A stretch of DNA of 46,104 bases from positions 1-46,104 of the forward strand of contig CALFNG010000192.1 of assembly GCA_937902985.1 (NCBI GenBank), written 5' to 3'. Origin of the DNA: an uncultured Myxococcales bacterium (GTDB lineage: Bacteria; Myxococcota_A; Polyangia; Polyangiales; Polyangiaceae). Below the pieces are notes generated by a model. The model had not been told where the DNA came from. It saw only the letters and a list, made by a program, of their open reading frames with translations, and searched no databases. A program made the translations under genes and the position numbers. Within the stretch, counting starts at the first letter, position 1, and each line of letters begins with the position of its first letter. This document shows, in pieces, positions 1 to 8,697 of this stretch.

Positions 1-56
1 GCCACGAATTCGCACGTTCCGCGTTCCCCCCTCAACCACTCCCCTGAACGGATACC

Positions 57-336
57 GTGTGAAGGGCGACATGAACAAGCCCGCATGTCGCTCCGCACAC
101 GTGGCAAGGGCGACATGAACAAGCCCGCATGTCGCTCCGCGCACGTGTGAAGGGCGACATGAACAAGCCCGCATGTCGCTCCGCACACGTGCGAAGAGCG
201 ACATGAACGAGCCCGCATGTCGCTCCGCACACGTGTGAAGGGCGACATGAACAAGCCCGCATGTCGCTCCACACACGTGGCAAGGGCGACATGAACAAGC
301 CCGCGTGTCGCTCCGCACACGTGTGAAGAGCGACAT
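57..336. repeat. 44-bp tandem repeat array, six full copies plus a partial one
   Basis: Six consecutive 44-bp units start at 57, 101, 145, 189, 233 and 277, and a truncated seventh starts at 321. Units differ by only a few bases. Each unit holds a dyad, GCGACATG - 10 nt - CATGTCGC, able to form an 8-bp stem, and most unit junctions form a second palindrome around CACGTG. More degenerate pieces of the same motif (cgacat ... tgtcgc) trail on to about 470. No coding signal is convincing here; the open frames that cross it are repetitive by construction. Confidence 0.93.
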
Positions 337-694
337 CGAGCCGTGGGTGACCTCGCCATAGCGCTCGAGCAAGGCGACATTCACCCTCTTGCTTGTCGCG
401 CGGCGCGCGTGGGCCGTGCGACATGCCGCGGCCACACGGGCGGCGAGCACGAGGGCGAGTGTCGCTTTTGGCTCGCAAGCCACGGAATCGACGGCGCTTG
501 TTCGCTCCTCGGGAGACGGGGTTCGCCGCGGCGATACCTGAAAGACAACCCTGACAGCGCGTCGGCGCGTCCTCCGGGTCCGCTCGACGTAGAGGCGAAC
601 GGTGGAGCCCACCGACCCTGGCAGAAAACCGCGGACCTTTGTCATGGCCGCTCGCTGCCGCCAGGCGCACAGTCATTGCCGAAAGGACGCGACC
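337..694. other. Gene-free stretch before the DJ-1/PfpI gene
   Basis: I see no convincing gene here. The first 130 bases hold decayed versions of the 44-bp repeat motif. The last bases hold an AAGGA ribosome-binding site at about 682-686 for the gene starting at 695. No clear promoter could be assigned. Confidence 0.5.
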
Positions 695-1382
695 ATGACT
701 CTGAACGTTGGGATGCTGCTCTTCCCGCGGCTGACGCAGCTCGATCTCACGGGCCCCTTCGAGGTGATGCACCGGATCCCGGGCGCCAAGGTGCACCTCG
801 TGTGGAAGGACCTCGAGCCGGTGCACGCCGACTCCGGCTTGGGCATCTTGCCGACGACGCGCATCGGCGACTGCCCGCCGCTCGACGTCGTGTTCGTGCC
901 CGGCGGCGGAGGGACCGCCGATCTGCTCGCCGACGACCCCGTGCTCGACTTTCTCGCCGCGCGAGGCAAGTCCGCGAAGTACGTCACCTCCGTGTGCACA
1001 GGCTCCCTCGTGCTCGGAGCGGCCGGGCTCCTCGACGGCTAACGACGCGACGACCCACTGGGCGTACACCGACGTGCTCCCCCTGTTCGGGGCGCGCCCC
1101 GTGCGCAAGCGCGTGGTCGTCGATCGCAGCCGCATCACCGCCGGCGGCGTGACAGCCGGTATCGACTTCGGGCTCCGCATCGCCGCCGAGACGGCAGGCG
1201 AAGACGTCGCGAAGAGCATCCAGCTCGCGATCGAATACGACCCCGACCCGCCCTTTCGCAGCGGCCACCCCGACGTCGCCGACCCCACCCTCGTCGCCCG
1301 GACGCGCGCCGCCTTGTCGAAGACCCTCGAGCAACGCAAAGCGCTCGCTGAAAAGTGCGTCGCACGACGGCGCGGTCACTAG
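695..1382 (+). pseudogene. DJ-1/PfpI family protein, isonitrile hydratase-like, frameshifted
   Basis: The first frame (ATG 695, AAGGA upstream) gives 115 residues of a DJ-1/PfpI protein and stops at 1040-1042. The rest of the family sequence (ATTHWAYTD onward) continues in the next frame to the stop at 1380-1382. Removing one A from the TAAC at about 1039-1042 would restore one protein of about 229 residues, the usual isonitrile hydratase (InhA) size. Asp17, the nucleophile Cys101 and Thr102 sit where the Pseudomonas InhA catalytic residues lie. InhA adds water to isonitriles to give N-substituted formamides. It is either a recent pseudogene or a one-base sequencing error. It converges on the nitrilase cluster, which also handles C-N triple bonds. 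Confidence 0.85.
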
Positions 1383-1558
1383 GAGAGGGAGACTGGCCGC
1401 AGAGCCGCAGAGAACGCCGAGGGGAGACGGGTCGAAGACTTCTCACGTGAGGCGAGATCGCGCCCAGGAACGCGTCAGCCACGGAACCCCGCCGCAGGTC
1501 AGAAGTCTTCGACCCCTCACTCAGCGCCCTCTGCGCCTCTGCGGCCAATCTCCCTCTC
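1383..1558. repeat. Long imperfect inverted repeat between convergent genes
   Basis: The left arm (1383-1443) and right arm (1501-1558) are imperfect reverse complements. Shared blocks include GAGAGGGAGA-TTGGCCGCAGAG and GGGTCGAAGACTTCT. The loop of about 57 nt contains its own CACGTG. The element fills the gap between the PfpI-like gene and the end of the Nit1C operon, so it may act as a two-way terminator. A related piece (GGAGATTGGCCGCGGAG) recurs at about 45849-45865, which suggests a dispersed genomic repeat family. Confidence 0.8.
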
Positions 1559-1574
1559 GAAGCGAGACGAAGCG

Positions 1575-3134
1575 TCACGAACCGAGCGCGAGCTCGTTGA
1601 GCGTCGTCTCCGGCAGCTGGTGCGTCTTGCCGATGCGCGCGTAGATGCGGTCGGCGAGGAAGCGCGCGTCCTCTGCGACGCCGGAGAAGCGTCCCGACCC
1701 CCACGTGTACTGCCAGGGCAGGCCGATGAAGTGTAGCCCTTCGACGGCCGTGATCCCGCGCGTGTGGCATGGGTAGCCTTTGCCGTCGAACACGGGGGTC
1801 TCGATCCAGCGGTAGTCGGCGCGGTAGCCGGTGCTCCAGATCACCGAGGTCACGCCGGCCTTCGCGAGGTCGAGCGTGCCCGCGCCCTCGCTCGGCTGCC
1901 AGACGGGCACGTAAGACGGCTCGGTGGGCGCGTCGATCCCCTGCCCCTCGATGTACTTGTCGACGGTGCGCTTGATGCTCTCGGAGACGGCGTCGGCGTT
2001 GTCGAGGTTCTGCTTCAGATCGGCGTTGAACTCGAGCACGCCGTCGTTCGCGCAGAGGAGGCGCCCGTAGAGATGCATCCCCTCCTTCGCGAACTTCCGG
2101 AGATCGATGTCGCGGCCGCCGTCGCGGCCGGTCACGTAGTGGTTGGCCTTCCCCCGAACGCGCTCTTGAAGCGGGTGTTCGTGGACGGGCATGCGGTAGT
2201 AGCCCATCGCGTCGAGCCATTCGACGACGTCCTTGCCGCGGTAGCGCCGCGCGGTGCGAGGCGCGCTGCCGACGCAGAGGTGCACGCGGCGGCCGGTGAG
2301 GTGCAAGTCTTCGGCGATCTGGCACCCCGACTGCCCGGTTCCCACCACGAGAACACCGCCCGGCGGCAGCGACGCGGCGTTGCGGAACTCGGACGAGTGA
2401 ATCTGGACGAGGTCGGCTGGAATGCGCTCGGCGATGCGCGGTATCGAAGGGACCTGATAGCCGCCCACGGCGACGACCACGTGATCCGCGACGCAGGTGC
2501 CGAGCGTCGTCTCGAGCTCGAAGGCGCCGTCGGACCGCTTGCGAAGCGCCGTCACGGAAACGCCCTCGAACATCGGCGGCGCGAACGACGCGGCGTAGTC
2601 CTCGAGGTACCGGACGATATCGCTCTTCTTCATGAAGCCGAACGGTTCGGGGCCGCTGTACGGGTAGCCGGGGAGCGTGCACTGCCAGTTCGGCGTGACC
2701 AGGCAGAACGAGTCCCACCGCCGCTCGCGCCACTCGTGCCCGACGCGGTTCTTCTCGAAGACGACGTGGTCGACCCCGCGCTCCTTGAGGCAATGGCTCA
2801 TGGCGAGCCCCGCCTGTCCGCCGCCGATCACCGCGACGCTCCTTCGAGGTCGCGGCATCTCGAAGCGGACGACGGTGACCGTCGATCCCGCGTCGTGGCG
2901 CTTCGACTCGGCCTCGATCTCGGCGAGCTGGTCCATCGCCGAGCTGCAGTAGGTCCCGAACTTCGCGCGCACGCGGTCGGACGCGACGTGCAGGAGCGTC
3001 CGCGCCCGCTCCACGAACGACGAGAGAGCGTAGCTCTTTCCGACCTCCAGGTGCTCCCGCACGACGAGCGACGGCGAGTAACACCGCTGCTCGTTGCCGT
3101 CGGACCACCGAACTACGAAATGCATCTCAGGCAT
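1575..3134 (-). CDS. MSMEG_0570-type domain fused to MSMEG_0569-type flavin monooxygenase
   Basis: This 519-residue protein ends the Nit1C operon. Residues 1-92 match the small nitrogen-starvation-response protein called MSMEG_0570 (MPEMHFVVRW..., SSAMDQLAEIEA). From about residue 99 a flavin-dependent oxidoreductase of the MSMEG_0569 type follows, with an FAD Rossmann motif GGGQAG at 104-109 and a second dinucleotide motif (VVGTGQSG) in mid-protein. In the clusters I know these are two genes; here there is no stop between them. Met93 lies where a separate oxidoreductase would start, but no ribosome-binding site precedes it. The start at 3134 has GAGG seven bases upstream and overlaps the glycosyltransferase end by 8 bases. 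The substrate is unknown; in pseudomonads this gene is part of the cyanide-assimilation cluster. Confidence 0.9.
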   Translation of the reverse strand: MPEMHFVVRWSDGNEQRCYSPSLVVREHLEVGKSYALSSFVERARTLLHVASDRVRAKFGTYCSSAMDQLAEIEAESKRHDAGSTVTVVRFEMPRPRRSVAVIGGGQAGLAMSHCLKERGVDHVVFEKNRVGHEWRERRWDSFCLVTPNWQCTLPGYPYSGPEPFGFMKKSDIVRYLEDYAASFAPPMFEGVSVTALRKRSDGAFELETTLGTCVADHVVVAVGGYQVPSIPRIAERIPADLVQIHSSEFRNAASLPPGGVLVVGTGQSGCQIAEDLHLTGRRVHLCVGSAPRTARRYRGKDVVEWLDAMGYYRMPVHEHPLQERVRGKANHYVTGRDGGRDIDLRKFAKEGMHLYGRLLCANDGVLEFNADLKQNLDNADAVSESIKRTVDKYIEGQGIDAPTEPSYVPVWQPSEGAGTLDLAKAGVTSVIWSTGYRADYRWIETPVFDGKGYPCHTRGITAVEGLHFIGLPWQYTWGSGRFSGVAEDARFLADRIYARIGKTHQLPETTLNELALGS

Positions 3135-4311
3135 GATGGACCTCATCGATTCGCGAGGCCCGAAGGCCCCGATAATGTTCCAGATGGAGCGCGGCGACGC
3201 GCGACCACGAGTGCGAGCGAGCGCGGAGCTCGCCGGCGTCGCCGCGCGAGCGCGAAGGCTTGCGGAGCGCCTCGACGATGCCGCGCGCGATGTCGGCGTC
3301 CGACTCCGGATCGACGAGAACGGCGCAGGACTCGTCGAGGAACTCGGTCAGGGGCGCGCGGCGTGACGCGATTACGGGCAGTCGCGCGGCGAGCCCTTCG
3401 AGCGCGGCGAGACCGAAGCCCTCGTGGAGCGACGGAAACGCGAGGACGCTCGCTAGGCGAAAGATCGCCGGGACGTCTTCGTCGTCGACGACGCCGAGCT
3501 CGGTGACCGAAGCGCGCAGGCTCATCGGGCTGGCGCAATGTTTCGCGAGCTCCTGATCGAACGCGGCGCGATAGGCGCCGTGGTCGAGGACCGTCGCGCC
3601 GCCGAGGATCCAGAGGCGCGCCGTCGGGTACTGCTCGCGCACCCTGGCGAAGGCGCGGAGGGTCCCCAGGGTGTTCTTGCGCTCCTCGACGCCGCCCACC
3701 GCGAGGATGACCGGGCCCGAGCCCGCGTACATCTTCTGCGTCCATGCGGCTAGACGCCGCGGATCGACGCGCGCGAAGCGCTCGACGTGGACGCCGTTGG
3801 TGACAGGCACGGCGCGGACCCCGAACTCGTGGAGCACGTCGCGCGCGCTCGCCTTGCTCACGGCGAGACAGAGCGAGGCGCCGAGAATCGACCGGCTCTG
3901 GCAGTCGGCGAGGTACTCGTCGCTGAACGCTTCGACGTGGTGAACCGTTCGCACCAGGGGAAAGGCGTGGGCGGGGCCGAGCCGCGCGCGCAGACGGTCG
4001 AGGCCGTTCGCCGTGAGGCAGTCCTCCGCGTGGTAGACGTCGTGCGCCGGGGCAAGCCGCGCGAGGTGATCGACCAGCTCGACGGCCCTCGTACGAACGA
4101 GCTCCGCCGTCGTGGAGGGCGTGGACGACGCGGGCACGAGGCACAGCCGCGCACGGAGAGGCCGGAAGAAGCCGCGGCGCTCCTTGTCGAGGGCATAGAC
4201 GGTCACGTCGCACCCGGCGTCGTGGAGGGCGTCGGCGAGGTTCGCCGTGTGCACGACGCTCCCGCGCGGGACGGTCGAGTACGTGAAGAGGCCGATCGAC
4301 AGGCTGGTCAC
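3127..4311 (-). CDS. MSMEG_0565-type glycosyltransferase (GT4-like)
   Basis: This 394-residue protein has a two-domain GT-B layout. The N-terminal domain carries FTYSTVPRGSVVHTANLADAL, as in MSMEG_0565-type glycosyltransferases of nitrilase clusters. The C-terminal domain has a nucleotide-sugar-binding motif with two glutamates (SLHEGFGLAALEGLA). It starts with GTG and overlaps the stop of the upstream AIR-synthase-like gene by 4 bases (GTGA), so the two are probably translationally coupled. Donor sugar and acceptor cannot be told from sequence. Its fixed presence in Nit1C clusters suggests that a small metabolite or carrier is glycosylated. Confidence 0.88.
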   Translation of the reverse strand: MTSLSIGLFTYSTVPRGSVVHTANLADALHDAGCDVTVYALDKERRGFFRPLRARLCLVPASSTPSTTAELVRTRAVELVDHLARLAPAHDVYHAEDCLTANGLDRLRARLGPAHAFPLVRTVHHVEAFSDEYLADCQSRSILGASLCLAVSKASARDVLHEFGVRAVPVTNGVHVERFARVDPRRLAAWTQKMYAGSGPVILAVGGVEERKNTLGTLRAFARVREQYPTARLWILGGATVLDHGAYRAAFDQELAKHCASPMSLRASVTELGVVDDEDVPAIFRLASVLAFPSLHEGFGLAALEGLAARLPVIASRRAPLTEFLDESCAVLVDPESDADIARGIVEALRKPSRSRGDAGELRARSHSWSRVAALHLEHYRGLRASRIDEVHHA

Positions 4312-5342
4312 GACGATCTCGGAGGGCCGAAGCCGGTGAAAGGTTGGCGGGCCAGGTCCCAGAGGAGCGACTCGTGGTCGCCGGAGGCGAGGCAAAGCTG
4401 CGACGACGCGTCGACACGGCCGACGCGCTCGCAAGCGATCCCGCGCTCGCGCAGGAGCGCGAGCACCCAGCCGGAGCTCTCGGGCGCCGCGGCGAAGACG
4501 AAGCCGTAGCTCGGGAAGGTCGCGAGCCAGGCGGCGAGGTCGACACCGGCAGGACGCGGCAGGCGATCGAGCTCCAGAACACCCCCGACGCCGGACGCTT
4601 CGAGCATCATCAACAGCGAGCCCGCGACGCCGGCGTTGCTCACGTCTTTGCACGCGTGGACCACGCCCGACGCGGCGAGGGTCCCGAGGGCGGCGAGGTC
4701 GTCGCGGAGGTCTCGCGACGCGCGGCCCTTCGAGGCATTCCAGAACGGGAAGTCGGCGTGGTAAGAGCCGCGGAGATCGATCCCGACCACGACGTCGTCT
4801 CCGGCGAGCGCGCCGAAGCTCGTCAGCAGGTGCTCGGCGCGCCCGAGGATCGCGACGGCGAGGGCGTTCGGTCCGCCCTCCGAGCGCGTCGTGTGGCCGC
4901 CGACGAGAGGCACGCCGTAGGCCCGGCAGCCGTCGCGGACACCGGCGAGGACCGCTTCGACGTCCGCCCCCCCCGCGTGGAAGTACACGTCGACGAGCGC
5001 GAGCGGGAACCCGCCCATCGCGGCCACGTCACTCACGTTGACCATCACCGCGCACCAGCCGGCAAAGTAGGGATCGCGCTCGAGGAAATTCGGGAGGATC
5101 CCCTCGGCCGCGAGGAGCAGATGACCGTCGCCGTCGGGAATCGCGGCCGTGTCGTCGCCGAGGAGAATACGCGCCTTTCCGCCGTCGCGTTCGCCGCGCT
5201 CGCGCCACCGCGAGACGGCGGCGGGCGCGGCCTCGAGGCTGCCGGCGACGCGGCCGATGTCTCGCTTCGAGCGGAACGCTGCCCCTCCGGCGAGGTGCGC
5301 GCACAGCGCGTCGAGCTTGGCGGGTGAGATGGCGGGCGTCAC
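4308..5342 (-). CDS. AIR synthase-related protein, Sll0787 family
   Basis: This 344-residue protein belongs to the PurM/AIR-synthase-like ATP-binding fold. The N-terminal half has GDDTAAIPDGDGHLLLAAEG and VNVSDVAAMGG, typical phosphate- and metal-binding segments of AIRS proteins. A later segment (CKDVSNAGVAGSLLMMLEASG) is also family-typical. The start is GTG at 5342, in a GTGA overlap with the stop of the GNAT gene. In mycobacteria the GNAT and AIRS parts form one protein (MSMEG_0567); here they are two coupled genes. It presumably uses ATP to activate an intermediate of the nitrile or cyanide pathway, but the reaction is not known. Confidence 0.9.
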   Translation of the reverse strand: MTPAISPAKLDALCAHLAGGAAFRSKRDIGRVAGSLEAAPAAVSRWRERGERDGGKARILLGDDTAAIPDGDGHLLLAAEGILPNFLERDPYFAGWCAVMVNVSDVAAMGGFPLALVDVYFHAGGADVEAVLAGVRDGCRAYGVPLVGGHTTRSEGGPNALAVAILGRAEHLLTSFGALAGDDVVVGIDLRGSYHADFPFWNASKGRASRDLRDDLAALGTLAASGVVHACKDVSNAGVAGSLLMMLEASGVGGVLELDRLPRPAGVDLAAWLATFPSYGFVFAAAPESSGWVLALLRERGIACERVGRVDASSQLCLASGDHESLLWDLARQPFTGFGPPRSS

Positions 5343-5842
5343 GCCGGGCCCCCGCCGTAGTGGGCGAGGTCCGCCTCCATGAGCGCGTGGGGAGCGCCGC
5401 ACACTTCGACGGGCTCGAGCGCGCGCCAGAACAGGCGCTCGAAGAGGGGGACGTTCCGGACCTGCACGGTCGCGCGGAATCGCTGGCAACCGCGCCGGCA
5501 TGCCGTCTCGACGGCGAGGCGAATCAACCCGGGCGCGATCGTGCGGTCGCCCCGGTGCGACGGGTGCGTCCCGAGCCTGCCCCCCCACCATTGACCTGGC
5601 GACGCCTCCCAGATGCGCACGACGCCGACGACGGCGTCCGGCATGCCGGAGACGTTCGACAGCGCGACGAGCGGCGTCGCGCGATCGTCGACCGCGTCCC
5701 CGTCGTCGGTATCGAACAGGTTCTGCTCTTTGCAGAAGATACGACGGCGAAGGTTTCGATACGCGCGGAGCTCCCACGCCTCGACGGCAGGCTTGAAGGT
5801 GAGGTGGTGCGAGCGGAACGGTTGAACGGGTTCCAGAATCAT
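5339..5842 (-). CDS. GNAT family acetyltransferase, MSMEG_0567 N-terminal type
   Basis: This is a 167-residue GNAT-like protein. The recognisable parts are the N-terminal YRNLRRRIFCKEQNLF block and the acetyl-CoA site region GGRLGTHPSHRGDRTIAPGLI, followed by ETACRRGCQRFRATVQ. It matches the N-terminal domain of MSMEG_0567, which accompanies the Sll0787-type AIRS protein. The ATG at 5842 overlaps the radical SAM stop by 4 bases (ATGA), and its own stop overlaps the next start by 4 bases. It corresponds by position and content to the acetyltransferase of the pseudomonad Nit1C operon. The acyl acceptor is unknown. Confidence 0.88.
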   Translation of the reverse strand: MILEPVQPFRSHHLTFKPAVEAWELRAYRNLRRRIFCKEQNLFDTDDGDAVDDRATPLVALSNVSGMPDAVVGVVRIWEASPGQWWGGRLGTHPSHRGDRTIAPGLIRLAVETACRRGCQRFRATVQVRNVPLFERLFWRALEPVEVCGAPHALMEADLAHYGGGPA

Positions 5843-7038
5843 GCGGCGTCCTGCGGGGCTGGCGAAGCGAGGGAGGCCGGCGACGTCTGCGGCGACCGCG
5901 AGGCCTGAGCGCTCTCGTGCGACTTGAGCGTGGAGCACGCGCCGCAGCGACCGCAGCCCGCCTTGAGCGCCTCGCGGCTGAGCCCTCCCTGACGGACGAT
6001 CGCGGCGACCCCGGCGAGGAGATCTTGCATGAACGCCGGCGCCGGCGGCGCGTGGCCTTCGAGCGGCGTTCCCGAGATGGGCACGAACGGCACGACGAAC
6101 GGGTAGACGCCGAGGCCGACGAGCACGCGACTGATGGCGAGGATGTCGTCGCGTCCGTCGCCGAGACCCCCGAGGATGTACGTGCTGACCTGTCCGCGCC
6201 CGAACACCGCCACGGCGCGCTCGAACGCCGCCAGGTAGCGCGCGACGGGAACCTCGGCCTTGCCGGGCATGATCTTCCGGCGAACGGGCTCGGTCACGGC
6301 CTCGAGGTGCATCCCGAGCGACACGATCCCCGCGCCCTTCATGCGTTCGAACCAGACGTCGTCGTCGGGGGGCTCGCACTGCGCCTGGATGGGGAGGTCG
6401 ACGCGCGCCGTGATGGCCGCGGCGGCCTCCGCGAGGACCCGCGCCCCGCGGTCGGACGTGCCGGGCGTGCCGGTCGTCATGACCATGTGCTTGACGCCGT
6501 CGAGGCGAACCGCGGCCTCCGCGACCTCGACGAGCTGCGCGGGCGTCTTGCGGGCGATCGTCCGCCCGGCCGCGAGCGACTGGCCGATCGCGCAGAACTG
6601 GCAGGCGGTGTCGCGGTCGATGTAGCGGACGCACTGCTGGAGGACCGTGGTCGCGAGCACGTCGGTCGCGTGGAGCTGCGCGATCTTCCAGTAGGGAATC
6701 CCCTCGGCGGTGGTCTCGCCGTAGAAGCGGGGCGGGGTCGGGAACGAGACGTCGCCGATGCGCTCGCCGTTCCGTTCGAGGACGCCGCGGCCCTGGCCCG
6801 ACGCCCGGATCGCGTAGGGAGACGCCGCGGACGCGGCCGTGTGGATGGGCACCATCAGGGTCTCGCCCCCGAGGACGAGCGCCTTGTGATCCGAGGGGCC
6901 GGCGCCGCCGGCGCGAGACAATCCCGGTCCGTCGGCGCTGACCCAGCGCGCTCCGAGCGACTGGAGCTCGGTCATCAACGCGACGCCGTTGGCGTCGTCA
7001 TGCGAGCGCCGGAGCATCGGCAGCGATGTCATCGCCAT
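5839..7038 (-). CDS. MSMEG_0568 family radical SAM protein
   Basis: This 399-residue protein belongs to the radical SAM type found in nitrilase clusters. The likely iron-sulfur cysteines lie in [19 protein letters not shown], giving the spacing C-x9-C-x2-C rather than classic CxxxCxxC. A second cysteine group near the C-terminus (CGRCGAC) could hold an auxiliary cluster. The start is ATG 7038, because AGGAGGT stands six bases upstream; this start lies 41 bases inside the end of the nitrilase gene. It probably performs a radical step or sulfur or carbon insertion on a nitrile-pathway intermediate, but no substrate is established. Confidence 0.92.
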   Translation of the reverse strand: MAMTSLPMLRRSHDDANGVALMTELQSLGARWVSADGPGLSRAGGAGPSDHKALVLGGETLMVPIHTAASAASPYAIRASGQGRGVLERNGERIGDVSFPTPPRFYGETTAEGIPYWKIAQLHATDVLATTVLQQCVRYIDRDTACQFCAIGQSLAAGRTIARKTPAQLVEVAEAAVRLDGVKHMVMTTGTPGTSDRGARVLAEAAAAITARVDLPIQAQCEPPDDDVWFERMKGAGIVSLGMHLEAVTEPVRRKIMPGKAEVPVARYLAAFERAVAVFGRGQVSTYILGGLGDGRDDILAISRVLVGLGVYPFVVPFVPISGTPLEGHAPPAPAFMQDLLAGVAAIVRQGGLSREALKAGCGRCGACSTLKSHESAQASRSPQTSPASLASPAPQDAA

Positions 7039-8071
7039 GGGAGACCTCCTCGTGAACGGGAACCGGACGGATCGTGGGTTTCGCTTGCCGGCGCTCGGCG
7101 GGCGTGGCCGGCGCGGCAAGCGTGGCCTGTGTGGCGTGCGTGGCCTGCGTGACCAGAGGTGTGTGGGTCGAACGGTCGATGACGAGGCTGAGGAGCTCGG
7201 GCCGGGCATAGTGCCCGACGCTGTCCATCATTCGCTTCCGCTTCGTGATGAGCGCCATGTCGAGCTCGGCGACGACCATGCCTTCGCCGTCGGTGAGCGG
7301 CGGCGCGAGAAGGTTTCCTTCGGGCGAGACGATCGCGGTGAAACACCCGCCGTTGAGCGCGGATTCGAGCTCCGTGCCCTTCGCGATCTGCGCGCGCTGC
7401 TCGGGCGTGAGGAAACCCGTCGCGTTGACGAAGAAGCAGCCCGACTCGAGCGCGTGGTGGCGAATCGTGACCTCGATCTGGTCGGCGAAGATCTGCCCGA
7501 CCATGGAGCCGGGGAACATGCCGACGTGGATCTCCTCGCCATCGGCCATGAGCGCGTAGCGCGCGAGCGGGTTGTAGTGCTCCCAGCAAGCCAGCTGCCC
7601 GACGCGGCCCACGGCGGTGTCGGTCGCGCGGAGCCCGTCGCCCTGGCCTTGCCCCCAGACCATGCGCTCGTGATACGTGGGCGTGATCTTCCGGCGGCGC
7701 TGCACCAGGGTGCCGTCGGCGTCGAAGAGGAGCTGCGTATTGTAGAGGGTGCCGTGATCGCGCTCGTTGACGCCGAGCGCGACCACCACCCCACGCCGTC
7801 GCGCGGCTTCCGACACTGCGTCTACGGTGGGCCCGGGGACCGTGACGGCCTGCTCGTAGAGCTCGAGGTGAGGCTTGCCCATCACGGCCGCGGGCAGGAT
7901 GAACGAGAAATATGGGTAATAAGGGACCACCGTCTCCGGGAAGACGACGAGTGACGCCCCGCGCGACGCGGCCTCGTCGATGGCGCGGCACACCTTCTCC
8001 GTCGTCCCCTCGCGACTGAAGAGCACGGGGCTGAGCTGCACGGCGGCGGCTCGAAATCTCGCCAGTTTCAC
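6998..8071 (-). CDS. nitC: Nitrilase, Nit6803/Sll0784 family (Nit1)
   Basis: This 357-residue carbon-nitrogen hydrolase carries the nitrilase catalytic triad: Glu46 ([12 protein letters not shown]), Lys128 ([11 protein letters not shown]) and Cys162 ([11 protein letters not shown]), plus the extra conserved Glu135. Such enzymes turn nitriles into carboxylic acids and ammonia. Members of this subfamily sit in Nit1C clusters, and pseudomonads need the cluster for cyanide assimilation; the real substrate there is thought to be a cyanide-derived nitrile. The C-terminal 45 residues are a low-complexity Thr/Ala/Gln tail encoded by imperfect repeats, and the last 41 bases overlap the radical SAM gene. 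The nine-base gap to the upstream gene points to one transcript. Confidence 0.95.
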   Translation of the reverse strand: MKLARFRAAAVQLSPVLFSREGTTEKVCRAIDEAASRGASLVVFPETVVPYYPYFSFILPAAVMGKPHLELYEQAVTVPGPTVDAVSEAARRRGVVVALGVNERDHGTLYNTQLLFDADGTLVQRRRKITPTYHERMVWGQGQGDGLRATDTAVGRVGQLACWEHYNPLARYALMADGEEIHVGMFPGSMVGQIFADQIEVTIRHHALESGCFFVNATGFLTPEQRAQIAKGTELESALNGGCFTAIVSPEGNLLAPPLTDGEGMVVAELDMALITKRKRMMDSVGHYARPELLSLVIDRSTHTPLVTQATHATQATLAAPATPAERRQAKPTIRPVPVHEEVSHGDDIAADAPALA

Positions 8072-8079
8072 GGCGGACC

Positions 8080-8562
8080 TCAGAGCGTCCAGGTGTTGAT
8101 GATGAACGCGTTGTCGCGCTTGTGGAGGAGCATGATGTCGAGCACGTCCAGGGGGCTGATCGGGCGGATTCCCGGGATGAGCGAGGGCTCGCCGTGGCCG
8201 TAGAGGGCCTGCAGCGCGAATCGGCAGGCGTAGACTTTTCCGCCCTCGGCCATGAAGGCCCCGATCTTCTGATTGACCACCAGATGCCCGGGGAATGCCT
8301 CCGATCCAATTTTCGGGAATCCGCGCTGAACACCCAGAAGGACGCCGGGCCCGTAGAGGAGGACGCTGGTGTCGAAGCCTTTGCGCATCAAGCGCGTGGC
8401 CTGGAGAACGTTGACCAGGCCAATGGATCCTTCGAGGGCGACGGTGTGGAAGGTCACGAGCGCCTTCTCGCCCGGCTTCGCCTTGACGTCTTCGAAGACC
8501 TTCTCCTCGTAGTCGATGTAGAAGTCACCATCTTTGTGGGCGGGCTGCTGAACGGCGGGCAT
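8080..8562 (-). CDS. MSMEG_0572/Sll0783 family nitrogen-starvation response protein
   Basis: This is the first gene of the Nit1C operon, 160 residues from ATG 8562. An ATG three codons upstream (8571) touches the AGGAG directly and so is unlikely to be used; AGGAG lies about nine bases from 8562. The protein matches the Sll0783/MSMEG_0572 family ([29 protein letters not shown]) and looks like a DsrE-type alpha/beta fold. In Synechocystis, Sll0783 is induced by nitrogen starvation and needed for polyhydroxybutyrate accumulation. The biochemical role is unknown. Transcription is probably sigma-54 dependent, from the promoter just upstream. Confidence 0.9.
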   Translation of the reverse strand: MPAVQQPAHKDGDFYIDYEEKVFEDVKAKPGEKALVTFHTVALEGSIGLVNVLQATRLMRKGFDTSVLLYGPGVLLGVQRGFPKIGSEAFPGHLVVNQKIGAFMAEGGKVYACRFALQALYGHGEPSLIPGIRPISPLDVLDIMLLHKRDNAFIINTWTL

Positions 8563-8600
8563 ATTCGTCATCTCCTGTGGCAGGCGTTTGCGCCCCCCTA

Positions 8601-8616
8601 CGCAAGGCGCGGACCA
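8601..8616 (-). promoter_or_regulatory. Sigma-54 (-24/-12) promoter of the Nit1C operon
   Basis: On the minus strand the sequence TGGTCCGCGCCTTGCG fits the sigma-54 consensus TGGCACG-N4-TTGCW. The invariant GG (8615-8614) and GC (8603-8602) have the exact required spacing. Transcription would begin near 8590, giving a leader of about 28 bases before the ATG at 8562. The divergent neighbour is a sigma-54 activator, which supports the call. Confidence 0.75.
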
Positions 8617-8697
8617 GGAGCGCTACGCCGCTCCGCCGCACGGACGGCGCGAGCGAAGATGTCGTCGACGTTTCTTGTTGGTAGCGGCCGAATGCAC

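Noticed and set aside
57-336. CRISPR array
   Set aside because: The 44-bp units abut without unique spacers, and no cas genes are near.
32-1339. Long minus-strand reading frame across the left edge
   Set aside because: It is made by the repeat array and the shadow of the PfpI-like gene; its peptide repeats mirror the DNA repeat.
8577-8592. Second sigma-54 promoter on the plus strand (TGGCAGGCGTTTGCG)
   Set aside because: The GG and GC elements are one base too close together.
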